Assembly (NCBI GenBank): GCA_936450465.1
Contig: OW388299.1
Location: 37,955,548 to 38,019,547, forward strand
Length of the DNA: 64,000 bases
Source of the DNA: Gibbula magus
Taxonomy: Eukaryota; Mollusca; Gastropoda; Trochida; Trochidae
Direction of reading: 5' to 3'
Shown piece after piece: positions 47,201 to 63,749 of this stretch. A model generated the notes under the pieces. That model searched no databases, was not told the origin of the DNA, and was given only the letters and a program-made list of their open reading frames with translations. A program made the translations under genes and the position numbers. Position 1 is the first letter of the stretch, and every line of letters begins with the position of its first letter.

Positions 47201-49090
47201 TCCAAACTTATCGTGAGTCACTCTTCGGCATTAAGCATGATACATTTTGATTTGTTCTTGTGGAAAAATCTTGACATGTGGCAAAGTATTGGTCTAATGC
47301 TTCGTTGAAATTTAGTGTGATATGACCTATAGTTCTTTAGTTGAAGCTTTTAATTTGAAACTTGTAGGTTTCACCCTAATTTAGTTGTATTGTGTGACAA
47401 GTGAAATACTTCAAAGTAGCCTTTTTATCCAAATCACCTCAGCTGGCCTTTATGTGACTTTTGTGCTGTTACTACATAGGATATGGAAATATAAGTTCTT
47501 TATTACCTACATACAGACCTATTTGACAACCTCTCAATCTCATTTAAATCAGATCGAACACAACACTTGCGTCTCGTTTGTTGATCCTAGTACTACCCCG
47601 CAGAAGTCAAGTCAGGTGACCTTGACTGTGACCTTTAACCTTAAATAAATTCAGCCAATCAGAGACCGTCTTAGATACGGCATTGAATGCAGTGTTGCGT
47701 ATGTCAACTCAAGTTGGTCCAATGGCTTTCTAGCCTTGTTGCTGATTGGCTGGAGTAAAAGGTCGCCTGATATGACCTTTGCAGCGAATTACTCAGTTAC
47801 GAGTGAGACATTCGATCCGATTTAAATGAAATTGGATGAACACTTGGTCTTCGCGAGGCAGGGATGATATTAGTGTCCATAGAGATATTATGTTATAAGT
47901 TGATAGAAGACCGTCCTGTCCTATCAAGGTATTTGTATTTATAGTGTGATTTGAAGCAAAAGCTGGTTACACAGTCAGAGCATTGAAATAGCCTTGCAGA
48001 TACAAATACCCTGATGGAGCAGGGTGGTAGAAGACAAGAAAATGAATGTGCTCAGAAACAGTTTAATGTAAAGTTTTCACTACTAATGTTTGAATGGCTA
48101 TGAAAAGATTGATCCGTGATATGATTATGTGTACATATTTACAGATGAATGGTTCTCATTTCAGATCCAAGATTTCTCTGATAAAATAAACTTCTATGTG
48201 ATGGGCTGTGTCGCCTTCTTCAAGAGTAGTTGGTTTGAAATCAAAAGTAATGCGGCAATGTTTGCTGGTAAGTCAACTGAAGATCATTTAGGAAAAAGAA
48301 TTCTGTCTTCCAGACCATAGAGTAAAATATTCAATTAACAACCAGTCCAGTCTACAATATTTATAGTCTAGATTCCTCACCTCTAGGAAATCAAGGCATC
48401 GTTAGGGCTCCATTTTATAATTACTTTTTGAATTATTTCTAAAATATTGTTTTGATTAGGAGAAAACTTATTTCTGAGACAAAATGTTAGTCTAGAACAT
48501 GAATTGAATTCTTTGTTTAAAGTAGATGTTTCTAAAGTAATAAAATCTATCACTTTTATATTTTATTATTCCTATTTTCATATGAATTTGGTACAAATTC
48601 TTATTATAATTTTCTTGTAGGATTTTTGCTTGGAAATCTCCCGAAAGAAAAACATGGAAATATAACAAAAGAACACGTCTGTTCAGGTGAGTGTTTAATA
48701 ATTATAGTGCAGTTCTATACTCTGGATGAGATTTTTCAGCTATCATCTAATTTCAGTATATTATCTAATTCCCAGGGCAGGTTTTCTTCCATAGGTTTCC
48801 GCTATGGACGTTTTTATGCAGCTTATACTTTTAACAGCTTATACTCAACATTCCATTTCAACATTACAGAAATAGAATATCTGTTTTCTTTGACAATACC
48901 ATGTACACAATCTCGACAGGTAGAGACGTCATGAAATAACAACTCTTCTACCTCATAGAAATGCTCTAAATATCTGTCCGACCTTGATTTCCTTGTTCTG
49001 ACTGCAGCTCTGGTGCTGATCCTGAAGGACCCCTCACCTCAAGTGCGGTGCAAGGCTGCGGAGGCGATGAGCTTGTTGTACGACTACTGA
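8202..49090 (+). CDS. MROH1: MROH1 orthologue (maestro heat-like repeat family member 1), 41 exons, ~1,663 aa
   Basis: Joined GT-AG exons: 8202-8253, 12465-12610, 14026-14157, 15007-15169, 15700-15798, 16514-16665, 16929-17069, 17264-17356, 17917-17995, 18468-18581, 18965-19038, 19199-19321, 19986-20090, 20407-20551, 20876-20916, 21577-21718, 22084-22142, 23666-23773, 24240-24359, 24849-24980, 25268-25417, 25937-26059 (alternative 25752-25883), 27609-27688, 36808-37045, 37706-37810, 38050-38185, 38875-38987, 40068-40220, 40971-41125, 42264-42429, 43110-43244, 43353-43432, 43777-43914, 44684-44804, 45376-45522, 45919-46107, 46204-46359, 47078-47212, 48165-48267, 48621-48686, 49008-49090. All phases agree and the sum is 4,992 nt. 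The product aligns end to end with human MROH1 (about 1,640 aa), e.g. WQTAASGVLVALG, SEAILEYVANLDKAPD, AMAHHGYLE, FFKSSWFEIKSNAAMFAG, ILKDPSPQVRCKAAEA. The family is built of HEAT-type helical repeats; MROH1/HPO-27 is recruited by Rab7 to lysosomes and drives tubule scission. A Lys/Pro-rich linker (exon 32) replaces a less charged human segment. Confidence 0.95.
8254..11262. other. MROH1 intron 1, left part: diverged repeats only
   Basis: No exon-like frame was found. It holds the second copy of the dispersed repeat (about 9235-9700) and AT-rich filler. A short GC patch at 10115-10150 has no recognisable function. Confidence 0.45.
9235..9700. repeat. Diverged dispersed repeat (copy 2, internally duplicated)
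   Basis: A block beginning CTCTGTATGCTGTGACATTG at 9237 recurs as CTCTATAATCTATGACATTG at about 9641, both followed by AATGTTA...ATTCAAACTCTTAGTGT, a spacing near 405 bp. The intervening part shares blocks with 7440-7760. Confidence 0.45.
11272..11846. mobile_element. Mutator-like MITE, 575 bp, 72-bp TIRs and 9-bp target duplication
   Basis: The left arm 11272-11343 (starting CATTCTCTTCCCACAGAGG) is the reverse complement of 11775-11846 with only a couple of mismatches. It is flanked by perfect 9-bp direct repeats ATTTACCAT at 11263-11271 and 11847-11855. Long TIRs with a 9-bp duplication are typical of the Mutator superfamily. The interior has no transposase. It lies in MROH1 intron 1. Confidence 0.85.
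12117..12434 (+). repeat. tRNA-derived SINE, family A (best-preserved copy)
   Basis: Head: GGGATAGCGCAATGGTTAGC...TCCGGGGTTCAAAACC, with tRNA-like A and B boxes. The body runs through CTACATGCAGTAAGG and CATAACCACATGGCGTTGC to a simple CACCT tail. It ends only about 30 bp before the acceptor of MROH1 exon 2 (AG at 12463-12464). Confidence 0.85.
12775..13113. mobile_element. CCCCCGCC-head short element (diverged)
   Basis: Begins TTGTCCCCCGCCGCC followed by a GTCTGTATGTCTGTAC-type run and a body with two GATATCTCATGAACC motifs (12871 and 13019). It is related in head structure to 6499 and 13175. The right end is unclear. Confidence 0.45.
13175..13862. mobile_element. CCCCCGCC/(TCCG)n element with 152-bp internal repeats
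   Basis: The left end TATCCCCCGCCAACATAG is followed by a G run, (TCCG)n, then units of about 152 bp beginning GTTTCCGGAGCAGAAC at 13263, 13415 and 13566. The right part ends GGCGGGGGATATGGCTGACT. The same architecture and sequence occur at 39265-40042. The end motifs TATCCCCCGCC and GGCGGGGGATA are inverted repeats. No protein is encoded. It lies in MROH1 intron 2. Confidence 0.75.
13894..13983 (+). repeat. Degenerate tandem copy of the MROH1 exon 3 acceptor and 5' edge
   Basis: A 90-bp unit here is repeated at 13984-14073. Both contain CTAACTGCAG|TTGTC, i.e. a 3' splice site plus the first ~36 bases of exon 3. Translation of the copy gives LSPDHGIVILN against LSTDHRIVILN in the real exon, but reading on meets TAG, so use of this acceptor would truncate the protein. 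Confidence 0.8.
14147..14400 (+). repeat. Tandem copies of the MROH1 exon 3 donor edge
   Basis: CTTCCTCTAAGGTAGG, the real exon end with its donor, recurs 76 bp later (14223) and again 76 bp on (14299, diverged). A longer copy of the exon 3 tail (CAGGCAGCAGAGGAGCTCAC) reappears at 14361 with the donor changed to AAAGTAGGT. A fifth weak copy is at 14907-14943. These are potential decoy 5' splice sites. Confidence 0.75.
15215..15370. repeat. Diverged ~96-bp tandem duplication in MROH1 intron 4
   Basis: TGGATTCCATCTGG.ATAGCCACAATG at 15215 recurs at about 15311 as TGGATTTCATCTGGAGTAGC, each followed by a TTTCTCC..CC.ATAAT block. Confidence 0.6.
15835..16141 (+). repeat. tRNA-derived SINE, family A
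   Basis: Head TAGCACAGTGGTTAGTGC and B box GGTTCGAATCC, then the family A body and a CACCTCACCTC tail. Located in MROH1 intron 5, between exons at 15700-15798 and 16514-16665. Confidence 0.8.
17381..17494. repeat. Imperfect foldback in MROH1 intron 8
   Basis: ACCATAGTTTCCTCG...GGGAAATACCAGGACAGT pairs with the reverse complement of ACTGTCCTGCTACTTCCCGA...CTATGTTAG, leaving a GC-rich loop of about 40 bp. It starts 25 bp after the exon 8 donor. Probably a short hairpin MITE. Confidence 0.5.
18085..18190 (+). repeat. tRNA-like SINE head, family C
   Basis: GATGACCGAGTGGTTAAGC is an A-box-type tRNA-Leu/Ser-like start and GGTTTGAATCC a B box about 70 bp downstream, with a long arm between. Related copies: 23788-23960 and, on the minus strand, 40640-40740. 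It does not fold as an intact tRNA, so a SINE is preferred to a tRNA gene. Confidence 0.55.
19100..19237 (+). repeat. 69-bp tandem duplication of the MROH1 exon 12 acceptor
   Basis: ATTCTGCAG|GTGAAGAAAGTG occurs at 19121 and again at 19190 (exact 69-bp spacing). The downstream acceptor (AG at 19197-19198) gives the protein conserved with vertebrates. The upstream one (AG at 19128-19129) would add 23 codons with no stop and keep the frame, inserting a hydrophobic segment that repeats VKKVFAQVVIA. Confidence 0.85.
19381..19770. repeat. Pyrimidine-rich low-complexity tract
   Basis: About 390 bp of CT-rich sequence (CTCTTTCCCTCTTTCCCTCT-type) in MROH1 intron 12, shortly after the donor of exon 12. 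Simple-sequence expansion; the reverse strand is a purine tract that could form triplex DNA. Confidence 0.85.
21047..21222 (+). repeat. Truncated SINE family A (no tRNA head)
   Basis: Body and tail of family A only (TGCTACACTGA...CACCCATGG...CATAGCCA...GCAGCCGCGATATAAG...CACCTCAACTC). The 5' tRNA-like part is missing. In MROH1 intron 15. Confidence 0.7.
22300..23650. mobile_element. CCCCCGTTA/(TCCG)n element with five 177-bp internal repeats
   Basis: The left end TACCCCCGTTACGAAGTAAG folds on CGGGGGTA and is followed by (TCCG)n over about 75 bp. Units of 177 bp are anchored at AGTTTTCTC at 22584, 22761, 22938, 23115 (variant) and 23292. The right end contains ACGGGGGTATGTGAGCC at 23616, inverted to the left. 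As 177 is divisible by three, a spurious minus-strand 174-codon frame of 59-residue repeats arises; it is not a gene. It fills most of MROH1 intron 17 and ends about 15-40 bp before the acceptor of the exon at 23666. Confidence 0.8.
23788..23960 (+). repeat. tRNA-like SINE, family C
   Basis: GCCGAGGTCACGGTG then TTGCAATTGGTGCCTAAC, and B box TTTGAATCCTG. The TTGCAATTGGTGCCT segment matches the minus-strand copy at 40640-40740. Confidence 0.55.
24421..24727 (+). repeat. tRNA-derived SINE, family A
   Basis: GGGCTGGATAGCGCAGTG head and GGTTCGAATCC B box, then the family A body with an inserted short repeat of GAGTTGCACAGTT/GTGTTGCACAGTT at 24597-24640. In MROH1 intron 19. Confidence 0.8.
25752..25883 (+). 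CDS. MROH1: MROH1 alternative exon 22a, homologous to exon 22b (putative mutually exclusive exon)
   Basis: Acceptor TGTTCCAG (AG at 25750-25751) opens 44 in-frame codons that end CTT CAG|GTACTT. The last 41 residues align without gaps to the 41 residues of the exon at 25937-26059, with 13 identities including Asn-Leu-Ile, Asp-Leu-x-Gly, Phe-x-Thr-Arg-Gly-Asp and terminal Leu-Gln. Both exons are phase 0 at both ends, so either, both or neither preserves the frame. Only 53 bp separate them, probably too short for an intron, which favours exclusive use. In vertebrate MROH1 this region lies around the motif FTRKAEL. It was not included in the main 41-exon model. Confidence 0.75.
26088..26345. repeat. 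MITE-like inverted repeat, family D (diverged)
   Basis: CCTGCTCTATCAGGGTATTC, then GCAAGGCTTCGACAATCTCC, pairs loosely with GAGACAATCGTTGGATTGAAGTAGCCTTGAGC near 26289-26325. A compact copy occurs at 47911-48027 and a fragment near 40525-40600. Confidence 0.45.
26463..26690. repeat. 124-bp tandem duplication in MROH1 intron 22
   Basis: GTTATGAAATACAGTATTCA occurs at 26511 and 26635, each followed by a T-rich run and CTAGGTTTTTCTAAT. Two copies. Confidence 0.7.
27821..29856. mobile_element. 2.04-kb DNA element with TACCGTA terminal inverted repeats
   Basis: Left TACCGTATTCTCGCGGGTAT and the reverse complement of the right end, TACCGTAGTGTCGCGGGTAT, match with two mismatches and continue a few bases (AAG.CCA). 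Both ends then carry a GGGGGTGGGCT motif facing inward. No transposase frame is visible inside, so it is non-autonomous. The superfamily is not assigned and no target duplication was seen. Two related ~100-bp blocks (AATGAATAAAAAATATAACA... near 28206 and a diverged copy near 28866) occur inside. Confidence 0.65.
30007..30211 (+). repeat. DIRS left inverted terminal repeat (205 bp)
   Basis: Reverse complement of 36320-36524. It begins GAAGGGATCCTCCTTGGGG and ends CACTTATCAATC; the two copies diverge immediately inside. Confidence 0.92.
30740..32743 (+). CDS. DIRS ORF1, gag-like protein
   Basis: An open frame of 667 codons. Near the N-terminus it has a cysteine/histidine cluster of the form CxxC...DxHxxCxxC...Hx(n)CxxC (CVGCKARLPPADKHDRC then LVCL and CQLC), a pattern characteristic of DIRS gag proteins and probably zinc-binding. 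A Lys-rich stretch, a long Pro/Ser/Gly-rich disordered region and a basic Gly/Asn/Arg-rich tail (GKGKKGQNRRGNHGQRNF) suggest nucleic-acid binding. The first ATG at 30740 may be too far upstream: TTTGCAG at 30785-30791 looks like a splice acceptor just before the cysteine cluster. The tail overlaps ORF2 in another frame. Confidence 0.85.
   Translation: MHLHSCTPLYILCLTLQSFTECVGCKARLPPADKHDRCLVCLVEDEHDEQACQLCLSFTPRAKKERGMDMIFYRNLQKAGQELKGSVPPSKEKRKGKKGKGKQKVSSPPAPSSSSDEVDMEVGSPAAGDVSSPPVLLPQTCTNPTNVAINPNPNLDAAAISAIIQGQMTGMVGTMMAQLRKELTVVALPDLDAPGSAGTKNVGKDLGSPTEPGAGPGKVAGSDVGTRETAPALPRIQAKQVPPTVQGAVVPSTSGGTGTPKGKGSGAPASGPSLLRGPALVQERAPAGRAGFRILLKRTVRERASDTGSLLSGSGTGDLSEDGSEYSEEDEESGRAVSLAELLKETRDRIAIAIPQTLVPVPEQVSEDFRLPGEAIAPSKPPATRLRVLDSLLVEAINPLLSGSRTKADLPELNKRYQLGEDGLFDLPVIEECVLTSVTLSGAQAQPSLGKQGRRLPPFPSHAAMFKAEFRAHEDTYRNGAQQLRVAVHGAYLAAMQAKDQAEMQEVGTKVTTFQKQLSEVSSYLARDSIRSAACQIMGAVMGMRRLWLSTSKYSQSTRLTLQNLPYRLGSTLFPGSQAVVKEAAEQKVAFEDSKVLLEDPAPQEKRVRLSPLDGLYPTPGGSSQPSWNGPMGNKKKFKGKGKKGQNRRGNHGQRNFRSRGKPNKQS
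32620..34857 (+). CDS. DIRS ORF2, reverse transcriptase-RNase H polyprotein
   Basis: 745 codons. RT motifs: GGFRPILNLKYLN, SSIDLKDAYLHVPM, FRVLPFGISTAPRVFTK and the catalytic YLDD box at about residues 272-275. RNase H follows, with candidate catalytic residues Asp438 (QTDAS), Glu470 (LELRA), Asp495 (EMDNQ) and Asp546 (RADALSR). After it comes the VDLFAS...AFPPVPLI...APLWTAQSWFP region conserved in DIRS elements, where a methylase-like domain has been reported. It overlaps ORF1 at the 5' end and the recombinase ORF at the 3' end. It copies the RNA into DNA and removes the RNA strand. Confidence 0.93.
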   Translation: MEWPYGQQEEIQGEGKERAEPQGQSWPAEFSEPRKAKQAILGSPLPVSPPKSLAARTLPETGVHCLSENLPVGGRLSHFVSEWEKVTSNTWVLSTLREGHLPLWKYDPPTFSRIRHTKVPELPEKAEVLRAEVQALLDKAAIEVVPQGQEQSGYYSTYFLVPKKDGGFRPILNLKYLNRSLQVPTFKMETLRTVIASVERGDWLSSIDLKDAYLHVPMHPEFKEFLRFSFDGTCYQFRVLPFGISTAPRVFTKLMLVPAQAARSRGTCCHPYLDDWLIRALSRELNQEATQQVLDILLKLGWIINLKKSDIAPRQDLVFLGARFDTASGSVSLAPDRVSRVIRAVHLFLQSPTHTARTWLQLLGHMASTVDVVWRARLSMRPVQQALARMWSHSDSFEKVLTTPFWVLEHLRWWVSESNLLKGLPLELPTPSVTIQTDASLSGWGGVLEDLTASGLWSQEESKLHINVLELRAARRVFECFKERIEGLVVRLEMDNQTALSYILKQGGTVSPSLLQESWQFLLWCDQFSIQVVPVYLPGVDNVRADALSRRILTPHEWMLDRGIFGTISLLFGSFQVDLFASGMTNQIPVFCSRIPDPRALARDAFAIDWSGRVLWAFPPVPLIPRVLSQLTNQPVRLLVLVAPLWTAQSWFPSVLRFLVQPPVLLPSRRDILFQEGAPHPNPRIQWVAWPLSGIASRRAVFLHELQTQYWLRGGIRQTFSMKIDGPVMRAGVAIEGYSIPFLQI
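34602..35741 (+). CDS. DIRS ORF3, tyrosine recombinase
   Basis: The C-terminal ~380 codons of an open frame that runs back to 32505; the upstream part is the antisense-of-nothing shadow of ORF2. An N-terminal SAM-like/core-binding segment (residues around RWACYARWCGDRGLL) is followed by a catalytic domain with Arg in SGRRVGDIHA (about 35171), the H-x-x-R box HSVRAVATS (Arg codon 35571-35573) and the nucleophile Tyr in FIRHYQLD (codon 35670-35672). It replaces the integrase of LTR elements and inserts a circular DNA copy. The true start is uncertain: no ATG lies near the domain start, so translation may depend on frameshift or splicing. Confidence 0.88.
   Translation, partial: ASCTVTLETRHTISGRGTTPESQDSVGGLATVRNRLQESGIPARVADTILASRRDSTNLQYEDRWACYARWCGDRGLLDPFSTDLVAVLEFLQSRLDDGLAASTVRGYSTAISAFHIPVDGALLGSHPLVQRFLAGVDRIRPVVRRISPTWDLSFVLDWLSGPGFKDLNALSLQLLTWKTAFLVALASGRRVGDIHAMSADPELTVFHRDRVSIRLPDSYRPKVDHSFHVTAPIELPTLMQPASSGSTGNHAHILDVRRVLKTYIKRTRSIRKDQQLFCCYGGSKPGLPASKQSISRWIVSAIVMGYVHKGLEPPGQLKAHSVRAVATSKVFAAALPIEEICSAAIWSRPSTFIRHYQLDRHSRERARFGQSVLSGGQS
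36186..36282 (+). repeat. DIRS internal complementary region
   Basis: 36186-36229 is the reverse complement of 29996-30039 and 36230-36282 is the reverse complement of 36503-36555. The two halves abut at AGAAT|CGAACC, which represents the junction of the element ends in a circle. Such a region templates end completion in the DIRS replication model. Confidence 0.92.
36320..36524 (-). repeat. DIRS right inverted terminal repeat (205 bp)
   Basis: Inverted copy of 30007-30211. Beyond it a right-end-specific 31 bp (AAAGAATCTGCAACC...GGTTGGTTCG) runs to 36555. Confidence 0.92.
37120..37260 (-). repeat. SINE family B body fragment, minus orientation
   Basis: On the minus strand, CAGAAAGCACAATTCCTCCA then AGGGTAAT...AGCGCTTTGAGA matches the family B body at 1066-1150 and the copy at 46690-46860. 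The head is not clear. In MROH1 intron 24. Confidence 0.6.
39265..40042. mobile_element. CCCCCGCC/(TCCG)n element with 152-bp internal repeats
   Basis: Same family as 13175-13862. TATCCCCCGCCAACATAG head, (TCCG)n, then units anchored at GTTTCCGGAACAGAAC at 39352, 39504 and 39656 (152 bp each), a shortened fourth unit, and the tail GGCGGGGGATATGGCCGACT. It has one more internal unit than the 13175 copy. It ends about 25 bp before the acceptor of MROH1 exon 28 (40068). Confidence 0.8.
40640..40740 (-). repeat. tRNA-like SINE, family C, minus orientation
   Basis: On the minus strand: GGTCTCGGTGACTGAATGAG, TTGCAATTGGTGCCTGACTC and B box GGGTTCAAATA. The shared TTGCAATTGGTGCCT segment links it to 23788-23960. 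Confidence 0.55.
41148..41380. mobile_element. MITE with TTTAAAGGGACAC termini
   Basis: TTTAAAGGGACACCGTGTCG...GGATAAATACAAGATCA is inverted at the right end (reverse complement TTTAAAGGGACACTGCGTCG...). About 55 bp of terminal pairing and 233 bp in total. It starts about 22 bp after the exon 29 donor of MROH1. Confidence 0.75.
41553..41766. mobile_element. Hairpin MITE with ~75-bp inverted arms
   Basis: Left arm CAACTTCAACTGCAAGTCAT...CCAGTTTCCATCACTGGCTA...CCTTGCTGCAT is mirrored by the right arm (reverse complement CAACTTCCCCTGCAAGTCAT...CCAGTTTCCATCACCGGCTA). The loop is about 60 bp. Confidence 0.75.
42031..42176. mobile_element. pogo/Tigger-like MITE, 146 bp, TA target
   Basis: TACAGTCGGACCTCGTTTAA at the left and, inverted at the right, TAGTCAGACCCCGTTTATCT, with TA at both ends. 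Termini of the CAGT.GGACC.CGTTTA type followed by CCGAA are typical of Tigger-like elements. Third small element in MROH1 intron 29. Confidence 0.7.
46690..46860 (-). repeat. SINE family B, minus orientation
   Basis: On the minus strand: GTGGTGTGGTGGTTAGCGTG head, then ACCGAAAGTATAATTCCTTC, CAGGTAATAATGC and TTGAGCATGCTCATG, collinear with the two halves at 783-870 and 986-1150. This copy has no palindrome inside, supporting later insertion of the 871-985 palindrome into copy 1. Confidence 0.65.
47911..48027. mobile_element. Short MITE, family D
   Basis: CCTGTCCTATCAAGGTATTT at the left and, inverted at the right, CCCTGCTCCATCAGGGTATT, each followed by TGTAT. About 115 bp in MROH1 intron 38. 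Confidence 0.6.
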
Positions 49091-51760
49091 TCAAAGAGTC
49101 TTCTCTTCCATGTGCCCCTGTCTTTCATGTTTCATTCCATCGGTATTTATTTACTAGTCATTGTTAGTCTTGACAATGTCCCATGAGTTACTGAACATCT
49201 TCCACACCAGCGTTCTCTTTCCACAGAGGTGACTCAGCTCAGTTCTTTCATCGTAGTCTCTGATTTATGTGGAGCATTCTTTCAGAATCCCCTGGCGGTG
49301 AAAGTTTGTAACACTGGTAACATCTTTATTTTTATCCAATCCAACGTTCTGCATCAACTTTGGTCCTGTATGAGATATGTGCGCTCTCTGACGATTTCGA
49401 CAGTTACGGGAACAGACCGGTTGAAACAATGACGCTGATTGAATAACTATAACTTTTGGTGTTTTATTTCTAGCCCAGAAAGTGCTATATAGACAACAGA
49501 GGTTAGGATGGAAGAACTGTGTAGAGTAAAGGAAGAGACTGTGATACCAGTTGCATACCACTTACTAGCGTTAAAAATATTAACTCATAAAAACTGAAAT
49601 AAAGAATGAACTGGGATCTCATTATCCTCCGCCATGATTGTGTAAAGATAATCAGTGGAATGGTTTGTAGTAGCAAGTTTCATTCGGTATGTCTGAATAC
49701 ATTGAAATAACAAGCAAAAGTAAAAGATGAAAGTATGCTTTAATTGAAGTATGATATAAGTGGTAAGGTAAGGTAAGGTTTTGATCCATTTCTATGTTTG
49801 CTAGACTTTTATAAATAATATTGACCATAATTTGAACGAAAATAATGAACTCATGATCTGTATGACAGACTAGCTATTAACATACATGTTTTGATTGGCA
49901 TGCAAATCTTGGTGGTGAATTGGTCATTGACGTCTGTAGAGTTGAGTAGCTGAATTGTTAGTTGTTAGAATTTTATCTGCGTTGATTCAATCATGCAGTT
50001 GAATTCCTCACTTACCAGTATGTTTGTTAGTTGTTGATTTATATGAAATATATTGATTTGTTTGAAAACTAACCAATAACCAATGACGTCTTTTCATGTT
50101 GATGTTTGTGGAATTAATCATTACACAAACTATGATATGATATTGGAAAATGCTTATATTTCATAACATGTAAGAATATTTCATGAGATTTGTTATGTAC
50201 ATGTATCTTTTTCTCTGATCAAAACAATGGGTAGAATATTGTTTTGATTTCATTATCTATATTGTAACATTTCTTTGTTGAGGTTGTTTGGTTGAATGTT
50301 ATCCAGTAAGGATCAAACTAAAATTCATCATGTTAAAAGAATGCTTCAGGTTTATTTTCATTAGCGAACCATCATTGTAATGATTTATATTTGCAATTGT
50401 GATCTAAGGAAACCAATTCTCATGAGGAATAGATATTTGCTATAAGTTTACATTGATTGGTCTTTGTCCATTACGTTCAAAATGTTCATTTTGATCCATA
50501 CAATTTTAAGTTTTGTAATTAACGTCTTCTTTCATTAAGTCTAAAAAATGCTTCTGTGTTTGAAACAGTGAACATTTCTATAATTTCATTGTTTGGATTG
50601 AGTAATGTAAATATGCAATTGTAAATGTTAATTTCAAAATGTTTCCGAGATGTTTATCAAACTAAAAGCATTTACAAGCTGTGATATTAATGTAACCAAA
50701 CACTGAAATGTTAATTGAAAACAAAATGTTTACCATCCACAGTTAATTGGGCCGTGCAATTTACCTTTTACAGAAATACTGAGTTTGCAACATTCAGCTC
50801 AAAGAGGAAAAGTTGATTGCTGAAGCTTGGACCTTCATCATGGCATTATGATGCGTTAATGATTTGACTAAACATTTGTTTGTATCGCAGACATGCCAAG
50901 TTAAATTTGTCCAACCATGTAGATCTACCTGGTTCTAAGGTCACAACCAGGTAAACATTTCCCCAAATATGTTGTTATAAACAAATTCTGTTTTCTCATA
51001 TTCATATTAATCCTGGTGCACTTTGTGTGAATATTTGCAAGTGTTTCAAATCAATTTCTTGACATCATTTAAAAAAATATATTTTGAAACCCAGTAGAAA
51101 ATACCACGATCCCGGTAGGTCAGTAGACATGTCTGGTATCGTCATGTATGCAATGCAAACAGACAGGATCAGCAATTTAAAATACTCAAATCTATATCTA
51201 GATGTTTTGCAAGCTGTTGTTTATTTTTCAAGAAAAAGAACTGTCAGTAGATCATGAAACAAATTTATATTTACATTCACAATAAAAACTTACATCACAG
51301 TTTGCTTTATCACAGAGCCAGGGATGACAACAGCAAAATGATATTTCAGAGGAAATTAAGCCGGAGCTCTGGTAGGGGGCCCTGAGTATGAGCATTTTAC
51401 AGTGTATTTGAACATTTTACATGAAACAAAAACCGAGGAATTCCTCGGATACGAGGAAAATTGTCATCCCTGCAGAGCATAAATTTAAATATGATTATAC
51501 ATTCACTCATAGCAAATGTGTGTCAACTATAATATGCATATACATGACTTTTATCAGTTAGAAATGATTATATTCTTGATATGCATCAATCGTTGATTAA
51601 TGATTCTGTATTTTGTACATATGATATTCCCATGTTGACATTGTGTATATAATATTGTTATAGATTGTTATATAATCATGTATTGCAATACAAAAAGTAG
51701 GACATATGGTGCTACCATACATAACTCTGAAAGATTCCATTATATTCAAAGTGGAATAAA
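49091..51760 (+). other. MROH1 3' UTR and poly(A) signals
   Basis: Very AT-rich and free of coding character. AATAAA occurs at 49598-49603 (short form) and at 51755-51760; the latter is followed by a GT-rich stretch (TGATGTGTGTCCTG) that fits a downstream element, so it is the better distal site. Which is used cannot be told from sequence. Confidence 0.5.
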
Positions 51761-52339
51761 ATTCACTGCATCATTGATGTGTGTCCTGTTTTTAAATAAC
51801 AAAAAAATTAACTCGCAAAGCATATAACCGTCGGTGAAGAAACTGAACTGGCAAGGAAAATATACATTGAAGCAACATTTTATATGAATTTGATCAATGA
51901 AATAATGTACGTGTACAAGAAGCACAGAGTTAACAAAATCATCAAAGTTTGGTTTGGTAAAAGTTTGGTAAAATCATTACTGAACAGCTTTCTGATTCTA
52001 CAAAGAAGTCACATGGTCAAGTGGAAAGATTTGGGAAATAATCTTGAGGAATTGATAATGATTGACAGTGACACAAGATTAGAAAGGATTTGATGCAACA
52101 AAGATGACATAGCTATTTTATAAAGTATCACAACAGCTTTTGATTTTGAAACATATAGAGAACTTATCATTGGTGTGACAGTGACATATCTGTGGGTATT
52201 AAGAAGGATTACCATTGAGATGACCTGGAAAACTAGGACATCAGCAGGGTTAGCTTGTCCTTAACTATGATTGATAAAATGTGACTGAGTTATGGTTATG
52301 TGTGAGAGGATTGTGAGGTACAGAGATTGACAGAAACAG

Positions 52340-52985
52340 TTACTGTTTTGATGCCATCAGTTGACCATGACATTGAAGTATGACATACCGGGTATTCTAT
52401 AGTCATTGATACCTGTTTTGATGCCATCTGTCTGACATTACATTTAAGCATTGACACCTGTTTTGATGCCATCTCACATTACATTGAAACATTGACACAT
52501 GTATTGTTGCTATCTGTCTGACATTACATTGAAACATTGACACCTGTTTTGATGCCATCTCACATTACATTGAAACATTGACACATGTATTGTTGCTATC
52601 TGTCTGACATTACATTGAAACATTGACACATGTATTGTTGCCATCTGACATTACATTGAAACCTTGACACCTGTTTTATGCCATCTGACATTCCATTGAA
52701 ACATGGACACATGTATTGTTGCTATCTGTCTGATATTACTTTGAAGTATTGACACCTGTTTTGATGCCATCTCACATTACATTGAAACATTGACACATGT
52801 ATTGTTGCTATCTGTCTGACATTACTTTGAAGTATTGACACCTGTTTTGATGCCATCTCACATTACATTGAAACATTGACACATGTATTGTTGCTATCTG
52901 TCTGACATCACATTGAGGTATTGACACCTGTTTTGATGCCATCTGACATTACACTGACACATTGACACATGTTTTATGCCATCAG
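52340..52985. repeat. Minisatellite with alternating ~40-bp units
   Basis: Two related unit types alternate: TTGACACCTGTTTTGATGCC followed by ATCTCACATTACATTGAAACA, and TTGACACATGTATTGTTGCT followed by ATCTGTCTGACATTACATTG. This gives a higher-order unit of about 80 bp. It lies between the 3' ends of the two convergent genes. Confidence 0.85.
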
Positions 52986-53051
52986 TCAATCAGAACACTA
53001 AAGCTTTACACCAACAGCAGACTTTGATGACACGAGAGTCACTAACTTCAT

Positions 53052-63749
<10,698 letters not shown>

